64,000 nt of DNA from assembly GCA_035582835.1 (NCBI GenBank), contig JAYKAV010003266.1:1093385-1157384 (forward strand), read 5' to 3'. The notes below the pieces were generated by a model. It made no database searches, was not told where the DNA came from, and worked only from the letters and a program-made list of their open reading frames with translations. Below, in pieces: positions 38,601 through 50,707 of this stretch. Within the stretch, counting starts at the first letter, position 1. The number at the start of each line of letters is the position of its first letter. The translations under genes were made by a program, and so were the position numbers. The DNA comes from Phoebastria nigripes. Taxonomy: Eukaryota; Chordata; Aves; Procellariiformes; Diomedeidae.

Positions 38601-38679
38601 TTACCGGGAGCCCCAGACCTCACCGAGAAGAGCAAAACGCCTGGTCACCCCATGCTCCCCCCACTTACACCATCATTCC
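35621..38679. other. Non-coding stretch, two MARE-like sites
   Basis: Mixed sequence without a recognised gene. Two GCTGAGTCAG strings lie at 36637-36646 and 36747-36756. The first continues as GCTGAGTCAGCA and matches 12 of 13 bases of the T-MARE element bound by MAF/NRL/NRF2-type bZIP dimers. A CpG-enriched pocket lies at about 38240-38330. Confidence 0.4.
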
Positions 38680-39110
38680 TGCTAGTCATGACCCAGCAGT
38701 AATTGCTCTGCTACGACAGCGAGAATTAATGCTCTTTTTTGCATATTTTGCAGGTGCAGTATAGAAATGATACCAGTCATCTTTTGCTATCTTCCAAAAA
38801 TCTTTGCTCCTGACTTTTAATAGCTAGCAATAGTTAACACCCGCAATTCTCACGTCGTTTTTAAAAAACTGGTTCACTTAAATATGACACTGACAATGAC
38901 AGCATCATTTGTTATATTACTGACCCTTTCACTTTATTCATTTATAATTTAATTGTCAGTTAAATTTGATCAAATAGGTCTGAATTGAAGCCATCTGCAT
39001 TAAAAATAATACATCTTTTCACTTTTATTCCCTGTATTGTGGCAGGTGTTACTCGATAATTCAATCAGTCCCTGCAGAAAGCTGCTGTTTAATTAATAAG
39101 AAAGTGGCTA
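38680..39110. promoter_or_regulatory. Candidate conserved non-coding element, strong
   Basis: AT-rich and complex, with TTAATTAA at 39089-39096, ATAATTTAATTG near 38944 and further TAATT/ATTAAT cores at about 38700, 38725 and 39050. No coding potential. One of the two most enhancer-like blocks of the window together with the next one. Confidence 0.45.
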
Positions 39111-39389
39111 ACCNTCTAAGTGAAAAAAAACAGGCATGGATGAAAATCCCTGATGAGAAACAATGGATCTTGTTAAGGACTATAAAATTCAGACATTCTC
39201 ATTTACACTTTTGCTGGATTAAGAAGAACCAGACCTTCACGGGGATGGCAGCAACCGCCCCGGCACAGCCGCAGGGGCACCGAGAAAAGTGATGGGATTC
39301 GCTTTCCCCGATACCTACGGATCAGCAACAGCAGTCAGCTCAGGCTGCCAGGCTCTCCTCAATCCAGCTCCTCCCTGCAGAACATTTGC

Positions 39390-40020
39390 AGCTGTGAAAT
39401 GATTAATAATGTTGCTTTTGCTTGGAAATTCAGGGTTTACAAAACAAAGAGAAATTCACTCNTAAACTGTCCAGCCTTGGCAGCCCCTATTGTCAGGGGC
39501 TCGGGAAAAATCCCGCACTGCGGGGGATGTTCTGAAAGTTGTTGATGCTTCACAGCTCNTGAACTGGAGAAATATATCTGAGTGATGAACTGGATTTTTT
39601 TCCTGATTAGTATATTGTAATTAATTCTCTGAAGAATCCTTGCTTAGGAACTTTATTAAATCCCATTAAGACTAATGAATTGTTGTTGTTTCCTAATTAT
39701 ATAGTTGTTTCTAGTTTAATGAACTGTATATTAATAGACTTATGGCAAGGACATTTTACTTTCAGGATGGAAATACTTTAAATAAGAGATATATATTCTT
39801 GCTAATAGCATCAGTTGTCAGTTACAGTTGCTTTTAATGAATCTGTTGGAAAATGCTGTCCTTTTGAATACAGATTTTGCTTATTTTGTTAGCTAAAGAG
39901 GCAAACAAAAAGCCCAAAATGAAACATGTTCTGATGTTTTATGCAAAGCAGATATTTTTGCTCCTGTTAATGCAATTTCTCATTGCAAAACAAGATCTCC
40001 AGGCCTCTGCAACTAGCTGA
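39390..40020. promoter_or_regulatory. Candidate conserved non-coding element, strong
   Basis: TAATTA at 39618-39623 and 39694-39699, GATTAATAATG near 39401, and many single TAAT/ATTA cores to 39840. AT content is high, without simple repeats. No open frame of note. Separated from the previous block by about 280 bp of mixed sequence. Isolated n bases lie near 39462 and 39559. Confidence 0.45.
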
Positions 40021-42019
40021 ATACTTCTGACTCAAATGATATCATAGAGGAAAACAAGTACAGTGCAGGATGGGTGCCCCATCAGAGTTTTTTTCTTCAC
40101 CGAAGAAGTCAGTAACATGGATGTTTTTCCAGCTGAAACCCATTTCGAGGGAGACGCACGTGGTGACAACATCCACCTGCCCACACCCGACTCAGAGCCC
40201 ACCAGCGTCACAGAGGCTCAAAGCAAACCCTCGTCGAGGCACACAGCATCAACGGCCAAGATAACTTTCTGATGAGCACCACTGAAAAACGAGGCTGTGC
40301 AATAGCTTTCAGTGCCATGCCGAGGGGCTAAAAAGCCCCAAACGTTCTTTAGGTCAGTTTTGGTCACTACCCTACAGCACACACCGCTCCATGAATAAAA
40401 CCGGACAGGCATAGGGAGGAAAAAGACCTTTTTCAGCACCAGCAGAGATGGTGAGCATTGCCCCACGGGCAGTAACACACTCGGGCTGGGTTATCGCATC
40501 CTGGCAACGCAATACATCCAGAACACACCCGCCAACCGAGCCAGTACATGTTTATTTTATTGTCCTCACTAAAAATGCATTTTCAAGAAACTTTGCAGCC
40601 ACTCAAAAGTTGTATTGAATTTTCTCCTACAGGAGTGAACTTGCTTTAAGGCTGGCATCTAATGCAAACGCTCCCTGGGCACTTCTGTGCCGGTTTGCCC
40701 CCCGAGCTCCTCAGCCCGCGCAGACAACGGCGTTACGTGAGGGGGTTTTGCTTCACGAATTCCCTCTCGGCCTCCCCGACACCCACGTCCTTCCACGACC
40801 GACCCGAGGAGCCGTCTGTTACCTGAACAAGCTGAAGCCCTCTCCCAGCAGAGAAGCTGCTGCACCTCGCTCATGAGCTGGGAGCTTTGGAGTCTCGCTG
40901 CAGGGTCAAGGCCAGTGTCCAGGGCTGGAATAAAGGACAAAACTGTCAAAGATCCTGCCCTGGTCCTGGCCTTATACATCTGTTCCCCAATGAACTGGCC
41001 TAACGTAGAGCCCGGGGTACGCTCGGACCTGCCAGCTGTCAGCAGCTGGCACAGTCATACCTACAGCTGGTTTTATCCAAAGAAGTAAACACAGTTCCTC
41101 TGCAAATATCTCCTGAACTTCTCCTGAGGATATTTTGTAGGGTGAAATAGATATATTCCTAAAATAGGAGCTGCTTAAAAAGTAAGAATTGCTACCGCTT
41201 AAAAAAAAGTCATCATCTTGAATGCTAATACATATAATCTTCAACACACTGCAGCCATACCACAGATTAATTTCAGTACAGAGATTATGTTAATATACAA
41301 AAAAAGAAGTTGTGATATTGAGTTAGATCAAAGATTTTTCATTTTAGTGACTGGCTTTGGCACCAGCCAGTAATGCCTGTTTCAAAGTAAAGTCAAAGGC
41401 CTCTATAATGCACTGAGCTGAACAGTAATTATTACAGGGAAAGGCATAAAGTTTAGACCAGAGTGTTGCTTGATCTTGATCTGACATTAGTTGCTTAAAG
41501 TAACGGCTCTTTGGGGAGGAATGACAAGCTCCTCGTAAGGCCAGTACTGCTCCTTGCAAAGACTTAGGTTTTTTTGCTTCCTAACCTGGGGAGAAAACTA
41601 GGCAGTAGGTCCTCATCTCACCGCCAACACGGTACAAGCCACTCCAGTTAAGTACAGAGTCAAGCTACTGCTTTTTATTTTTTGTTTACACTACACCGAA
41701 GTTTAACCCCACAGAGATAACAGTTCGGGGGGGGGGTGCAGGAGAGGAAGGCGGGGTGCGAGGCACGTTCGTCTGCTGTCGGTGGAAGCAGAAGCTTTCA
41801 GCATCCTTCTGCCGCATCTAACGGGTGTTTACTCAAAAAGCTGTGAACCGTTTAAGCCTTCTGTACTCCAGCTAGGAGATGCAATCAAACGGGAAGGAAA
41901 GCGCTTCCAGAAGTGAGCCGGTATGGATGTAAAATATAAAACTAGCAAACGCTTTTAGGAGCATTGCTCCAGCTGCCCCAGGATCCCCAGCCATTCAAGG
42001 ACACCTAACCAGGGACACG
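40021..42019. other. Non-coding stretch, nothing specific
   Basis: No gene recognised. A homopolymer of ten G lies at 41727-41736. A GC-rich pocket lies at about 40680-40860 and an AT-rich one at 41090-41350. Confidence 0.45.
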
Positions 42020-43089
42020 CTGGCGGGATGCGCGTCCCGGCCAGTCCGCAGCNGAGTCCTCACCCCAGCAAAGCAACCTCCCTGCTGCAGCCTGGCTGAA
42101 CCCGCAGCTCATTCGCCATCGAGTACAACATCTCTTAGCTTCACCTCTGACTTCCCAGGCTGCTGCAGAGATGCTCCCCCAGGCAGAAAGCTGCCATCCC
42201 CAGCTCACAGGCAGCCATCTCATGGCTGCTGACTTTTGCTTTACTCTGCCTTCCCCGACAGCCCTGGCATGCTCTCCAGAAAAGCTACAGTTCTGGCCAT
42301 TAACGTAACTCTCAGGGGAGGGCACGATATAGCTGCACTGCCAGGTACTACGTTTGTGGCCGCCTGCTCCCTGCAGCGGAGCCNGGCGCTCGCTGGGGGA
42401 CGGGGAGAGGCTCCGGAAAGGGAGGGTGAGAGGCAGCCCCTTCCCTGCCGCCGAGCAGGAGCCTGCCGGTACCCAGCCATCCTCCTCCATGCACACGGCA
42501 GAAAGTCCCTTTCTACTCACTTTCCATAAGAGATAAATACACTTAGCCTGAGCAAGCACGTTATGGATAGAAACATTAAGCTTTATAGGTGCACTATAGC
42601 TGAACGAATTAAGTTTGATAGTCTCTTGGGAAGCTGATACCCAGCTAGGCCCACGTACCACCTCCTCTTGCGTTTCAACCACCTCTTTCTCTCCCAGCAA
42701 AAAGCCAGAGATTCTCCCCCTATTTCTAGGGTCTCCCAAAGGCCCGGCAGCTCTTTGCCTTAGCACCCCGTCATTTGGAAGGGAAAGCGAGGCCCGTTTC
42801 CAGGCAGCCTGGCCATAACTTTCAGTCAGTTCTCCGCAGGCTCCCAGGACGGCTCCCGGCTGGCACCGAGCCCCACGGGCAGTACGGAGCCCTCGGCACC
42901 GCTGGGGCACGCCACGGCCCTGCTCCCCCAGCNGACAAGCTCGCTTTTTATTTAAGCTTACTTAGACTTCAAACTAATCCCTTCCTACAAACTTTTACTG
43001 TCAAGCAAAGACTTAAACAGTGCGTTGCCCATCTTTCAAGAACGGAAATAAAAATACAAGAAGCCTCTTCTTGCTAAAGGAAAGGTTTG
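42020..43089. promoter_or_regulatory. GC-rich shoulder of the CpG island
   Basis: CpG-enriched sequence, densest near 42380-42470 and 42845-42915, alternating with AT-rich parts (42540-42610). On the minus strand a frame stays open for 301 codons from 42910 to 42005, the longest in the window. It begins at GTG. Its first ATG is at 42490, leaving 161 codons, and the translation has no recognisable domain. I regard it as a by-product of GC richness or part of a non-coding exon, not as a supported gene. Confidence 0.35.
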
Positions 43090-43455
43090 AAAGTACCTTG
43101 AAGAACCGGTGAAGGCGAAGCCCATCCACGCTCCTCGGGAACCTCCGCCACCCCCCGCGGTCGCAGGGAAAGCCTGCGGCAGGGCCACAGGCTGCTTTTG
43201 TAAGTGCCCGGTGAGGAGCGGCTGGGAGGGGGTGATCACCAAACCGCCCGCAGCTGAGCCCTGCCCGTCCCGGGAGAGAGCCTCCCGCCCCCAGCCGGGC
43301 CCTGCGGGGATGGCCGGGTACCCAAGCGCTCCGGGGAAGCCTTTCCGGAGGGGCCGGTCTGCAGCAGGGGAAGGCGGCGCTGCCCGGGCGCAGGCAGCAC
43401 GCCGCCCGTCCCCGTCCCCAGGCTGGGGAGTACTCGCCTCTTCCCCCTCTCCCAG
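43090..43455. promoter_or_regulatory. CpG island-like segment
   Basis: I count about 33 CpG dinucleotides in roughly 360 bp at around 65-70% GC, an observed/expected ratio near 0.8 by hand count. That meets the usual CpG-island thresholds. The right edge drops sharply into AT-rich DNA at about 43460. Vertebrate CpG islands of this kind usually mark promoters or CpG-rich developmental enhancers. No TATA box or clear first exon is visible on either side. Confidence 0.6.
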
Positions 43456-43499
43456 CGTCATAAACTTTCAATCAGTCTTGCTTAAAATGAAGAGCAGAG

Positions 43500-44480
43500 A
43501 AATGCCAACTGTGGGAGAACCTTAACAAATTACAGAACAATCACTTAGCCCCTGACGATATTGGTTAACAATATTTAACGCAGGCTCCGGCTAATTAAAA
43601 ATGAGCCATTCTGCTCAGGCACAGCTTCGCTCCAACCAAACTTCTAGTATTTTAAATAACACCAGTTTTATTACAAAGAATGCGAACAGCTACCTGTACA
43701 GGGGTGGGACGCATGCAGATGTCTGTGTGTGCCAGTTCTCGAGGTATTGCTGGGGTGTAATGAAATGTTTTGTCATAAAGTCACAGCGCAGGTATGTGTT
43801 ATTACCTTGCTTCTACAGTAGCAGAAGCAACATTTCGAGGCTGAGTGGGAGACAGCGAAGACACATGCAAAAGACCTAATTCTCTGCTGCTCCCCCGCAC
43901 GTGCGCGTGTCCCTGCCAAGGCAGACTGCTGCCATTTGATGTCTTTGCATTTACACCCTCCTCAAGCTTCTCGCCTTGTTTTTTTGCCAATGAATACAAA
44001 GGCAAATTGCAGCCAACATCCCATTGTTATGGTTTTGCCCTGGCTGCAAGGACAAGATTTCAATATAGCAAGAATAATACACGTTATAATTTTCCCATGT
44101 TTTTCTCCTAGGAAAAGCACAAGGAGAGTCTTGCTTTCAAGGTGCAATGGCATTTTCTTCCAATTTTTCTTTTTGGAAGGCTCTATCAGTATTTGCTTTG
44201 CAATATATAAGTTTGTTGCTGCTCTGCATTGCTCAGAAGTGTTACGAGTTTTAATTACCAGGTTTTCAGTCTTTCTGATTCATTATAATAACAGAGAAGA
44301 AATCACAGTTAAATAAATCAAGTTTCTCTCCTAAATTGCTGTTGGGCAGAACTCAGAATGTTTTTAATATGCGTAATTATGTTCAAGGATCTTGTCAATC
44401 ATTATATTAATATGAATTTCATGGAGACTTTTGGAATCAACAGAAAGCTCTGGCTGGGCCCAGGGCAAGCATTACGTTAA
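43500..44480. promoter_or_regulatory. Candidate conserved non-coding block beside CpG island
   Basis: AT-rich, non-repetitive sequence with GCTAATTAAAAATGAG near 43589, GTTAACAATATTTAA near 43565, and TAATTACC and GTAATTATG strings near 44253 and 44373. A GC-rich pocket lies at 43890-43915. A pyrimidine tract ending in CTCCTAG near 44111 resembles a plus-strand splice acceptor. No coding potential recognised. Confidence 0.35.
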
Positions 44481-45354
44481 CATTCTCTCCTCCAGCCTGC
44501 GTGCGTGTTTCTGTATGATCAAATGCTTTTCTATAACGCACGCAAAACCCGCTCTGGTCCCAGTCGTGAACATCCTCAGATAAGCCTTACTAGCGGCAAG
44601 GCTGAACCCAGCCCCGCGGCTGCCATGGAGGCAGCCCCAGCCTTGCACAGAGGCTGTGTCCAGCCTGAGCCCCTGCCCTCAGCCTGCCCCGAGCCCACGA
44701 GAAACCGCTGTCTCCTTCGGACGAGAGGGAAGAGCTCTCCCCGGCCACCCTGGCAGCCCTCGTGTCGGCACGCGGCTGCTGCCGCCCTCCTTCCAGCACC
44801 GCAGGGAAGAGCAGGGCAGCAGAATCCAGACGGCTTCTCGTGAGCAGCCCACCAGAGAAATAAAAAAGCCCCACCGTGTTATCCTGGAGATGACCAAGCA
44901 GAAAAATTCTTTCTTACTTGAATCCCCAGTTCAAAACAAATGCTGATTCAAGATTCGTAATCGCGTTTGAGACTCGAGCGTCTTGCTACCACTTGCCAAA
45001 GAAATCTTGTTTGTAGAAGACAAAGAATCATTAGGGAATGGAAAGAGTGCGAAAGTCATAAATACACGAACCTTTAACTGTTTTCTCATTGTTAAAAGTC
45101 TGAATATTAAACATGACTGCTTCTCCAAACGTTCCTCCATCAGGTACAGGTTTCTAGTCATGTCAATGGCACCGCAGGATATATGCATAAATTAAGATTG
45201 GCAGGATCAGGATTTTCACTTAAAATTACTTTTCTGCAGTCAGAACTAATTTAACGACTACAGGATTCTATTGGCAATTTAAAATACATAGGAAAGAGCA
45301 TTTTCCCTGTTGACCTCCCTTCAGCATGTAACTCAGCGGCCCAGCAAGCCAGGC
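44481..45354. other. Non-coding stretch with GC-rich pocket
   Basis: GC-rich at about 44560-44830, then AT-rich. Short overlapping frames on both strands in the GC-rich part match nothing I know. Confidence 0.4.
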
Positions 45355-45420
45355 TGTGCGGTGCCCGCGCCGCCCGCCACGCCGGCACGGGCGTGCTGAC
45401 GAGCCCAGACGACGTGTCCT
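45355..45420. promoter_or_regulatory. Very dense CpG islet
   Basis: Around 14 CpG dinucleotides in about 65 bp, flanked on both sides by ordinary AT-leaning DNA. It is far too short to be a standard CpG island. It may be a local unmethylated protein-bound site or a product of GC-biased gene conversion. Confidence 0.5.
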
Positions 45421-46137
45421 TAGAACAGACGCTGTGCTGCCAAACCTCAGATGAATCTACAATTCCTTTTTTTTGCCTTTAGCTCTAACAGAATAACCAA
45501 ATACAGGCAAAACTGAGCAGTTACTGTGACAACTGTCTATCGCGTACTCTACAGCACACATGGCTTCTCACTTTCCGTTACTGTTTTGCATTATTTACAA
45601 AGCACAGCTCCAAACAATTCACTTAATAAGTGCGACCAAAATAACAGCAACTTTCTAGTTTTGAAAATACAACATTTGCTGTCCTCTTCAGTGACGTACA
45701 CAGGCTGGAANGGGAAGGGGCTGAGGACTTGCTTTTCTCCTGCTAGTTTACCATCCTTCCTCCAGCAATGGCTGATACCTGGATGCCCCAGAGAACAGAC
45801 AAAAATCTATGTTCGTATATGTTTACTGCTGCCGTAGAGATAGTGCCCCTGGCTAAACATACAGTGTTATTTCACAGAGGAAAACTACAGTGTTCAGAAA
45901 GGCAGCTAAGAAAAAGAGATGAGAATTAAAATACATATTAAAAAAATACAAAGCGAAAAGCAGTTCTGAAAATTCCTCATAATTATAATGTGATTTTTTT
46001 TCTAATAAGCCAGAGTAGCTACAGATGTGAATTTTCACCCCGAGATGCCGAGAGAGGTGAGGAAGGCACGTGCCGAGATGCTGAGCGGAGAACATTTCCT
46101 CTGCCGCGTGTGCTGATCTGGGGAGGTCCAGACCTGC
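45421..46137. other. Non-coding stretch, nothing specific
   Basis: AT-rich with no recognised gene or repeat. One n lies near 45711. Confidence 0.4.
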
Positions 46138-46190
46138 GGGGAGGGGAGGGGAGGGGAGGACAGGACCCTCCCCGGGGAGCTCTGAGCTCC
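46138..46190 (+). repeat. (GGGGA)n G-quadruplex motif plus inverted repeat
   Basis: Four GGGG runs separated by single A bases (46138-46156) form a textbook G-quadruplex motif on the plus strand. It is followed by CCCCGGGG-like sequence and a perfect 7-bp inverted repeat, GGAGCTC (46176-46182) and GAGCTCC (46184-46190), with a single T between. Both sit in a short GC-rich pocket without an adjacent gene. Confidence 0.75.
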
Positions 46191-46879
46191 ACGGATAGCG
46201 CAGGCTGCGCTGGTGCGTGCCTTCGGGATGGGGCGTTGGAGGTTTCTAGACATACCCGTGGGTCGACTCACGGGGTGCTCGTCTAAGCACAACTTCTGTT
46301 GGCTGGGGAAAAATGACAGCCTCGCAGTAAGTCCCGGAGAGTCCCAGCGCTTTGGTGCTCCCAAGAAAGGCTTTTTGCAGGGAAGAGGGTCTGAAGGTGC
46401 TGGCAGAGGGTGACGTGCTTTCTCGCCTTTGAAAAAGTTCTTCTGTTTATCTTTCTTCTTCCCCTCCCATGCGGTTGCAAACCAGCCTTTTGGAAACAGA
46501 CATCCAGCACCTCAGACTGACAACTGAGTGCTTGAGTCTTGTCACAATATAAGCCCGAGTACTTCACAGCCGGAGGAAAATAATGCCATTAATACAGCAA
46601 AGGGATCTAGATGCATTAGCTACACCCAAGAGAGGGCTCGCACTGCACATCTTAAGCATCCGAGACAGCAGATGGAAAGGCAGTACTAGAAGGGGTTTGA
46701 CAAGCATGTGTCTCGTCTCTCTGTTCCATTTAGGAAAGCTCTGAGTCGCCCAGGCACAATAACAAAGCAGGCATCCTACCCTCAAGAAGCACTAAAGGAG
46801 CCCAGGCTGCCACGAGCAGGTTTCATTTTTCTGCTTCGAGTAGCACTTGCAGAGGCTCCAGCGGGCAGCGTGCTCTGCC
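46191..46879. other. Non-coding stretch, nothing specific
   Basis: Mixed sequence without a recognised gene or repeat. Confidence 0.4.
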
Positions 46880-47010
46880 TGCGTCCCGCCGAGCCCACGT
46901 GTCTGGGGCACGCGCATCCACGCAGCCACCTTCGGGGCCGGCGTGGAAGGGCTGCCGGCGCTGCCTCCGCGCCCAGAGGGAGTTGAGCGAGTGCTCATTG
47001 CTTCAGAGAG
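46880..47010. promoter_or_regulatory. Dense CpG islet
   Basis: About 17 CpG dinucleotides in roughly 130 bp, with AT-leaning flanks. Same character as the islets near 45.4 and 51.5 kb. No transcript feature visible. Confidence 0.45.
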
Positions 47011-48420
47011 TGAAGCGACNCAGGCTGCCCAGCCTGACACCATGCTCCCCTCCGCGCGGAGCAGCTCTTCAGCACAGGCTCTGCAAAACCACAGGGTTTT
47101 ACCTGCTAGGTTCAAAGCTCAGCAACAAAATTAATTCAATTAATTCTTCCCTTATGGAGCAATAAGCTGGACATGGATTGAGGAACCAGGAAAACACAGA
47201 GTGAACCATCATCTTCCAGATTTCAAACCTTCAGAATTGAGGCAAGTTTAAACTTCAGAGACTTAGCCTCTAAAATGGATCGTTTCACAATCAGAAATCA
47301 TTGCTTCGTAACTATTCATGCGAAACTGCAATATTTCCACCCATTGCTGAAGTGAGCAATATGTGTAACAGACAGATTCCCTACATATTACATACACCAA
47401 ACATTTGAAGAATCCTGGAGCCATTTGCAGACTGTACATCCGTGCCTGTATGTGTCATGCGGTTCACATCCCATTTTGACACTGAAGAAGAGGAGCATCA
47501 GTGTACTAGTTATTGCTTGAGAGGGGACCATAAAGAGCATATTGCTAAGAGGTTTCTCATTAGTAGTAGAGAGCCGGAGATTGTATGATTCATCATCCCC
47601 TTTTTGGAAAGCTTGCAGAGTATGGAAAGAGCACAAATACAATTCCAGCGGCAACGAAACACCATGTCTTTCAACATTAGCTTTGCTGGGCAGCAATAAT
47701 CATCTCCATTTATTTTATTTAATCCTTTAAGTGCACAAATGTAAAATGGTTCTGTAAGTACCTAGAGGATAAATGAGGTTAAAACATTCATGGGCAGTGG
47801 AATCAAGTCAGGCTCACGCTGGTGTTTTGTACATTCAGCCCTCTATCATTTTTGCCAGAACCATTACTAAGCCATCAGCTTTAAACATTTCAGACCTCAG
47901 TGGCAGGGCTTCTGTGTAAAATGTCTGTCTGCTTTTACTGAAATCCAACTCTTCATTATAAAGGAGCTGCACAGAAAAGATAAACTGTAAGAAACACACC
48001 TCACTCTAGTATAATTGCACTGGAATTAGGAACAAACTGCAGGGTTTTTGGAAAGAGACTTATTTCCTCAGACCTCTGGAAGAACAGATCTGCACTGAAC
48101 TGCAAACCTCCCTGGGTCCCAGGCTTAAGCCTGCACAGCTTCAAATCGCATGTACGTATGGAGCAAGAGATGCAACAGATACGAACACAGATCATCGGAG
48201 AGAGCTCAGACCCAGGGAGAGGCTGGCAGCTGCGGGCGCTGGCGGTGCTGGAGCAGAGCCGGGGAGCTGGCAGCCCGGCAGGCAGGAGGAGAGGAGACCC
48301 CGGGTTTCAGTTCCCCTCCTCTTCCCAGCCGCAGCAGTTGTCAGCGTGGACCATCGCTGCTGCGCAGCGGGAGCTGAGGCCTCCGCAAGTTTTTAAACAC
48401 ACACAGATACGTTAACTCAT
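47011..48420. other. Non-coding stretch, nothing specific
   Basis: AT-rich from 47100 to 48000 with ATTAATTCAATTAATTC near 47131, then mixed. Some enhancer-like texture at the left but no convincing motif cluster. No gene recognised. Confidence 0.35.
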
Positions 48421-49260
48421 TGCAGTCGCCATCTTAATGTAAATTTACAATATGAAAACTAGGAATAATTTAACACCTAGGAAAGGAAAAGATGAAACAA
48501 AAGCCTGAAAACCGTGGCAGTCTCTTTGAAAGCAAAGGAAATGTCACAACTCTCTTTAACTGCATCTTTATTTTTGCAGGCAAATTACAAGTCCAGGTTC
48601 AGAAGTGTTTTTGTTCTGCCATTCTGCTGTGACAGTGTGTGCTGGCAGCCTCTAATTCATTCAGGAAAATCCCCAATAGAAGTGAAGAAGAGAAAATGAC
48701 GGCAGTTTTGTGCAGCTCCTGTTTCCTCCCTGCCAGGCAGCAGCAAACGCTGACTTTCAGTGTAAAGGGGTTTTAGGACTTCTTAAGCCCTTCTTGCTGC
48801 TCCTCAGGCTCTTGTCCGTGCCTCCGGATGTTTTCCTCCAGACGANCCAAACCCGAATCACCACAAACTCCCTGGTTCACCTCTCAGCTTTTTGTCTCAT
48901 CTAACGGACTTCTGTGCCTGATCGGTCCAGATATAAAGGGCAAATAAGATGCACAATAATTAACATAGAAGATCTGTGCTGTTCCTGTAGCCGAGATTAA
49001 TACTATGCATTTTTGGAGCCCTCAGGGATATAGATTCTGGAAGTCTGATATATGGTTATTATTCTTTTAAAGGAAAATAGATTTACCTAATTTACAATCA
49101 GTTCTGATGGTGGGAGGAGGTATTTAATTTTTTTTTTCTTTTGATAAATATACTGCAACTTTTCTATAATCCCTATTAATCTGATCTCCTAGGGAAAATT
49201 TTGTTGATCCATTATCTTGTGGCAATCTTAATTCCCTTAGTGCCTCCAGGCAGGAGAAAT
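48421..49260. promoter_or_regulatory. Candidate conserved non-coding block, weak
   Basis: AT-rich with ACAATAATTAAC near 48955, CTATTAATCTG near 49173 and scattered TAAT cores. A pyrimidine-rich stretch ending in TTTTGCAG near 48580 resembles a splice acceptor. No coding potential recognised. Confidence 0.28.
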
Positions 49261-50104
49261 GGATTTCCTCATACTAACCTCTAATGCCTCTAAAACTTCC
49301 AAGTGAAAACTCTCCGGGGAATTCAGCCCTTGTCCATGGGAAAGAAAATGTGTCTGTGGAGGCTGGAGCAAAGGTGCTGTGGGGAATCACTGCAGTGCCT
49401 TCATAAAGCGTTCCCGTGGGAAAGCTGAAATCCCGCAGGTTCCCTCCCTCCCCGACTGCTCGTGCAGACAGAGACACTATTCAACACTCTTCTAGTCAAA
49501 AGCAACAGGGAAAGAACATCTGTTGAAAAATAAATGCAGGACTAATTATATATGATTGAGGATTTTAAAGTGCTATTTTTAGCTTCACATTAAAAAGATT
49601 TGATGAATCAAATGTTTGTGCTCAGCATTTTGAACTAAAAGAGGAGCAGAGTGTTGACTGCAGGACCTGCAGAGATGGAGCATGAAGCCCGGAGGTGCAG
49701 TGGTGCTCGCTGTAGCCTGCTGCGAAGCTGTGCATCCGTCAGCGTTTGGGCAGATTGAATGGAACCAGCAATTCATTTGAATAAGAAAGTCTCTATTTTT
49801 NCCTCCAGTATGAGCGGCAGCAGGTGAACATCAAGGCTCTTTTCATTACCAAGTTTACTTCAGCTCATTCTGCTGGGAAAGATCCAAGCAGCGTGTTGCG
49901 GTGACACGTCTGAAGATGTGCATAAAAGGGCCTGCGTGCTGCATCCGAGAGGCGGGCAGATCCCACAGAAGGATTCCTGGGTTCTGCTGGGCTCTGATCT
50001 CGCATCACTGCAATGATGTCACTGGCAGAGAATCACAAGAAAACCTTGACAGAATTGTTTTTCATCTGCTGCATTAAAAAGTAAATGGACTCCGTGGAGA
50101 TATT
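49261..50104. other. Non-coding stretch, nothing specific
   Basis: Mixed sequence without recognised gene or repeat. An n lies near 49801. Confidence 0.4.
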
Positions 50105-50707
50105 TTAAAGGGGCAATAAATAGAGGGAAGGCGACGCTGCAGTGAGCGCTCGCAGGCACGGCCGAACGCCCAAGCTGCAGCACAAGAGCCAGGCTGGATC
50201 CTCCCTCCAGGAAGTTTTGTATTTAAAGAACAAAGCTGGAGACATAAAAGGAAGATGGGCACAGTTCTGGTGTCTGCCAAGGGAGCCATAAACGCCCAGT
50301 GCAAACACACTCGCTCCAGCGATGGGGTTGCTTTTATCGCCAGCCTCCCGAGCCGGCGGGACGCTGCCCTGTGCCCGCGGGTGCCAGGCGGGTGCTGTGC
50401 CCGGGGGCTCCCAAACTGCACCCAGGCTGTAACCAGGACTGCAGAAACGGCCAGGAGAGCAGCTCCCGGGGGGCTGCGCGGAGCCCCCGGCACACAGCCA
50501 GGAAGGCTTGGGGGGACGGTATGGGTCCCCCACTTTGCCCAGCGCTGGGAAAGGCAAATTGTGGCTACCTGAGGGGCTCATCCTGCTGCATCGTCCCTCT
50601 AAATCTGAGAGCTGCTTCGTAACTGAGGGAAGAGCGAGTAATGTGCAATCAGGAGAAAAGCTGTTTTTCACACTTACTGCCCTTGAATTGGCAGAGTGAG
50701 ACATCAT
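50105..50707 (-). other. Longest ATG-started open frame, probably not a gene
   Basis: A 200-codon frame starts at tandem ATG codons (50707 and 50704) with A at -3. It crosses a GC- and CpG-rich patch (about 50300-50480), which depletes stop codons. The protein would be proline-, serine- and cysteine-rich, with no signal peptide, membrane segment or domain I recognise. A plus-strand frame of 107 codons lies antisense in the same patch, which argues for composition and not selection. A TATAAAA string lies almost directly at the ATG, too close to serve as its promoter. Confidence 0.12.

Noticed and set aside
42005..42910. 301-codon minus-strand open frame
   Set aside because: It begins at GTG. 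The first ATG is at 42490 and leaves 161 codons. The translation shows no domain, signal peptide or family resemblance, and the frame lies in GC-rich, stop-poor sequence.
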